Positions 61,487-64,000 of a stretch of 64,000 nt of DNA are shown here, piece after piece; within the stretch, counting starts at the first letter, position 1, and the number at the start of each line of letters is the position of its first letter. The notes beneath the pieces were generated by a model. It made no database searches, was not told the origin of the DNA, and saw nothing but the letters and a program-made list of their open reading frames with translations. The stretch is from Pseudomonadota bacterium (GTDB lineage Bacteria > Pseudomonadota > Gammaproteobacteria > Steroidobacterales > JBCBZW01): assembly GCA_039815145.1 (NCBI GenBank), contig JBCBZW010000012.1, forward strand, positions 16,605 through 80,604. The letters are read 5' to 3'. A program made the translations under genes and the position numbers.

Positions 61487-62053
61487 TCACTCGACGCCTT
61501 GAAGATGGCGATAGAGCAGCGCTTGGGCCGCCGCCCAGTCGCGCTTGACCGTGGCCTTGGAGAGCCCGAGCGCCTGCGCGGTCTCCTCCACCTGCATGCC
61601 GCCGAACAGACGGCACTCCACCACCTTGGCCTGGCGCGGTTGCAGCTGCGTGAGCTGCTCGAGGGCTTCCTGCAGATCGAGCAGCTCGTCCACGCGCTGC
61701 TCGCTGAGGTCGAACACCTCGTCCAGCTCCGTGCGCTCGAGGTCGCCGCCGCGGCGTACGGCCTGCCGGCGGCGCGCGTAGTCGATGAGGATGTGGCGCA
61801 TCGCCTGGGCCGCGACGGCCAGGAAGTGAGCGCGGTCTCGGTAGGTGGCGCGGGTCTGGTCGATGAGCTTGAGGTAGGCCTCATTCACCAGGGCCGTCGC
61901 GCTCACCGTGTGATCGCCGTGCCACTGGGCGCGTTGGCGTCGCGCCATGCCGTAGAGGGCGTCGTACACCTGCTCGAAGAGCTGGGGCAACGCCTCCCGC
62001 TCACCCGCCTGATAGGCCGCAAGCAATTGAGTCGGTGAGGGTTCTTGGGCCAT
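61487..62053 (-). CDS. ECF sigma factor (TIGR02999-like)
   Basis: The 188-aa protein has the marked region-2 pattern of this kinase-linked sigma class: SATALVNEAYLKLIDQTRAT and RAHFLAVAAQAMRHILIDYA, and region 4 (LQPRQAKVVECRLFGGMQVE, ALGLSKATVKRDWAAA). Region 2 and 4 are complete. It precedes the TPR kinase gene in one operon. Confidence 0.92.
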   Translation of the reverse strand: MAQEPSPTQLLAAYQAGEREALPQLFEQVYDALYGMARRQRAQWHGDHTVSATALVNEAYLKLIDQTRATYRDRAHFLAVAAQAMRHILIDYARRRQAVRRGGDLERTELDEVFDLSEQRVDELLDLQEALEQLTQLQPRQAKVVECRLFGGMQVEETAQALGLSKATVKRDWAAAQALLYRHLQGVE

Positions 62054-62331
62054 GGCGAGGAGCTCGATGGAATCCGTGAGCCCTCTCGGGCCGTTTCTAC
62101 GTGTCTTCAGGTAACCGTCGCCTGATTAACGCCTCGAGGCACGTCGGGCGAGCGGTGTAACAACAAGCGAAAAGTATCTCAGAGGACCTCCTCGAGGACA
62201 GTGCCTTGTTGTCTTAACGCGCATCGCCCACAGGCGAGCGCGGTGACACAAGCGCCCCTTCTCACGACCGGAGAGTCCCTCATCGAACGGATGCTCACTC
62301 GCCCCTGATGCTCACGAGAGAAGGAACGCCG
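62054..62331. other. Intergenic region between divergent sigma operon and OmpA-family gene
   Basis: No gene. On the minus strand, GATACTTTTCGC (62167-62178) recalls the ACTTT block of the tandem subtilase promoters and may belong to an ECF-type promoter of the sigma-kinase operon. On the plus strand an SD (AGAAGGAA) precedes the OmpA-family start. Confidence 0.4.
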
Positions 62332-63666
62332 ATGAGAAAGCCCATTGCCGCATCGATCTGGATGCCTCTGCTCACCGTCTTGCTAATGCAACCGATAAGT
62401 GCCGACGCGCAGTTCTTGAAGCGGATCAAGGATGCCGCCGAGCGCGGTGCCGAGCGCGGTGCCGAGCGCGAGGCACAAAATCGCGCCGACCAGGCGGCCA
62501 CCAACGCCATCGACTCAGTGGTGTGCGCGATCACGGATACCGCTTGCATCCGCCAAGCCCAGAACGACGGCAAAGCGGTGACGGTGACCGATGGCGCAGG
62601 CAACGCGCTGCCGCCGGACGCCCAGGCGAGTGCCGTCGCCCAAGCGAGCACGAACGACGGCGCCCAAGCACTGCGCCCGGGCGAGGGCGTGTGGGTCAAC
62701 TACGATTTCGTGCCCGGCGACCGTCCGCTCTTCGTGGAGGACTTCGAGCGCGACTACGTGGGCGATGTGCCCCGCCGCATCGGCTTTCTGAACGGCAACA
62801 TGGAGACCGTGGAGTGGCAGGGCAGCCAGCTGCTGCGCTTCACCGGCGACTCGGCGTTCACGATCGATCTCCCGGAAAGCCTGCCCACGCGCTTCACCAT
62901 CGAGTTCGACCTCTACGCCCCGCACTACTGGCACACGCTCTGCCTTGCGACCGGACCGCTCGGCAAACGCCCCGAACCCTTCAGCTGCTTCCAGGGCGGC
63001 GCACGCAACTACGACGGCGCCTTTTTCACCGTGTCGGACTTCTTCCAGACCGGTATCACCGGCGGCGATGGCGGCTCCAACCGAAGCCGCCAGACCCGCA
63101 CCATGGAGCAGCTCACGCCGGTGCGCATCATGGCCGACGGCAAGTACGTGAAGATGTACTTGGGCGACACCCGGGTGGTGAACGTGCCCAACGCAGACCT
63201 GCAACGCGGCGACCAGCTACACCTGCACATCGGCGGCGAAGTCAGCCAGGACAAGCCCGTGTACATGGACAACGTCCGCGTCGCCTCGGGCGGCCGCGAG
63301 ATCCTCTACGATCGCCTGATCGCCGATGGCCGTTTCGCCACCCAGGGCATCCTCTTCGCCACCGGCAGCGCGACGCTTCGCCCCGAGTCCACGCCGACGC
63401 TGAAGGAGATCGCCCGCACCCTCGATCGCTACGGCGACCTGCGCCTGCGCATCGAAGGGCACACGGACAACACGGGCAGCGAAGCCACCAACCACGCCCT
63501 CAGCGACGCCCGCGCCAACGCCGTGCGTGAACACCTGATGCAGGCCTACGGCATCGCCGCCGATCGCCTGGAGTCAGAGGGCATGGGACAGAGCAAGCCC
63601 GTGGCCGAGAACACCAGCCCCGAAGGGCGGCAACGCAACCGCCGCGTCGAGCTCGTTCGCCTCTAG
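62332..63666 (+). CDS. OmpA-family protein with central lectin-like domain
   Basis: The ATG at 62332 follows AGAAGGAA and gives 444 aa with signal peptide (ASIWMPLLTVLLMQPISADA). After a short coiled part with a 12-bp tandem repeat (AERG units at 62437-62472), the centre (about 120-315) looks like a jelly-roll or LamG-type domain, and the last about 120 residues are an OmpA domain (LFATGSATLRPESTPTLKEI, LRIEGHTDNTGS and RNRRVELVRL) that binds peptidoglycan. Confidence 0.85.
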   Translation: MRKPIAASIWMPLLTVLLMQPISADAQFLKRIKDAAERGAERGAEREAQNRADQAATNAIDSVVCAITDTACIRQAQNDGKAVTVTDGAGNALPPDAQASAVAQASTNDGAQALRPGEGVWVNYDFVPGDRPLFVEDFERDYVGDVPRRIGFLNGNMETVEWQGSQLLRFTGDSAFTIDLPESLPTRFTIEFDLYAPHYWHTLCLATGPLGKRPEPFSCFQGGARNYDGAFFTVSDFFQTGITGGDGGSNRSRQTRTMEQLTPVRIMADGKYVKMYLGDTRVVNVPNADLQRGDQLHLHIGGEVSQDKPVYMDNVRVASGGREILYDRLIADGRFATQGILFATGSATLRPESTPTLKEIARTLDRYGDLRLRIEGHTDNTGSEATNHALSDARANAVREHLMQAYGIAADRLESEGMGQSKPVAENTSPEGRQRNRRVELVRL

Positions 63667-63731
63667 GCCCGCTTGCAGGCGATGGCCGAGACGATCACGC
63701 TTCACCCCTCAACACCCCTAGGTACTCACCG

Positions 63732-64000
63732 ATGGAATGGTTAACTTTCATTCTAGGCACGTTCGGGATCCTCGCGATGATCGCGCTGCCGTTTCTGGTG
63801 CTGTTCTGGATCGTGCGTCAGTTCTACCGAGGGTTCCGGGCGAAGATCACGGGCCTCACTGAGCTTGTGCCCGAAGGTGTCACCACCACCGGCAAGATCA
63901 CCGACGTCCGCCGCGATCGCTCCGGCGAACACCTGCGCACCTACTCCACCTTCGAGTACTTCGACCGGAAGGGCAATCGCTACACGGGCGAAGTGGGTGG
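63732..64000 (+). CDS. Membrane protein, N-terminal part (3' cut by window)
   Basis: The ATG at 63732 begins a frame open to the window end, about 89 residues. It has one hydrophobic helix (FGILAMIALPFLVLFWIV) then GVTTTGKITDVRRDRSGEHL and FEYFDRKGNRYTGE, which resembles the DUF3592-like OB-fold membrane proteins. The rest lies outside the window. Confidence 0.6.
   Translation, partial: MEWLTFILGTFGILAMIALPFLVLFWIVRQFYRGFRAKITGLTELVPEGVTTTGKITDVRRDRSGEHLRTYSTFEYFDRKGNRYTGEVG

Noticed and set aside
1..64000. CRISPR arrays, tRNA genes and complete insertion sequences
   Set aside because: None seen; the only multi-copy short repeats are in coding regions or are the 166-bp element and the 15-bp pair.

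Overview
The window is GC-rich (roughly two thirds G+C by eye) and densely packed, with many GTG starts and 4-nt ATGA/GTGA overlaps. A type IV pilin, outer-membrane proteins (OmpA-like, TIGR02001-like), RND efflux, periplasmic adaptors and an OlsF-type ornithine-lipid synthase point to a Gram-negative proteobacterium. The gene mix (cyanophycin metabolism, many ECF sigma factors, Ser/Thr kinases with TPRs, subtilases) fits a non-model Gammaproteobacterium, but the genus cannot be read from sequence alone. No tRNA, rRNA, CRISPR array or complete insertion sequence was seen.

Layout. 1-6.6 kb: end of a LysR regulator, a DadA-like oxidoreductase, a PQQ dehydrogenase, a ParE-type toxin-antitoxin pair, a LytTR membrane regulator and an unidentified 298-aa protein. 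6.6-21.1 kb: a cyanophycin locus, with synthetase cphA and an extra Mur-ligase-like protein on one side, and cyanophycinase cphB plus isoaspartyl dipeptidase iadA on the other. Between them lie a pilin, a four-gene ABC/DUF3526/AstE-AspA operon, an Fe(II)/2OG oxygenase and a diguanylate cyclase. 21.2-32.8 kb: an ArsR-SRPBCC pair ending inside a 166-bp inverted-repeat element, DUF6958-like and DUF3300 proteins, an M49-like peptidase, an RND pump and olsF.

33.1-38.5 kb is the most unusual block. A three-gene overlapping operon encodes a membrane-anchored TIR protein, a secreted carboxypeptidase-regulatory/CsgG-like protein, and a secreted protein with coiled coil, SH3b and a caspase-like fold whose catalytic His and Cys both appear lost. 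It converges on an operon of a DUF805 protein, an ECF sigma factor and a multi-TM partner. 38.9-47.1 kb: a TPR protein, a beta-helix protein, a kinase, and an ECF sigma / anti-sigma / subtilase operon. 47.2-51.7 kb: small membrane proteins, a HIBADH-like enzyme with a divergent LysR, and a second ECF plus multi-TM partner operon.

51.7-56.3 kb holds two tandem subtilases duplicated as whole units (promoter region, gene, terminator). Each ends in exactly eight GYLWSD hexapeptides, and the pair shows a sharp identity boundary suggesting gene conversion of the 5' ~430 bp. 56.4-64 kb: a VOC protein, two alpha/beta hydrolases, an ECF sigma with a TPR kinase, an OmpA-family protein and a truncated membrane protein.

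Themes: nitrogen storage as cyanophycin, and a heavy investment in envelope signalling (four ECF sigma factors, two Ser/Thr kinases, one TIR protein and three subtilases within about 30 kb).
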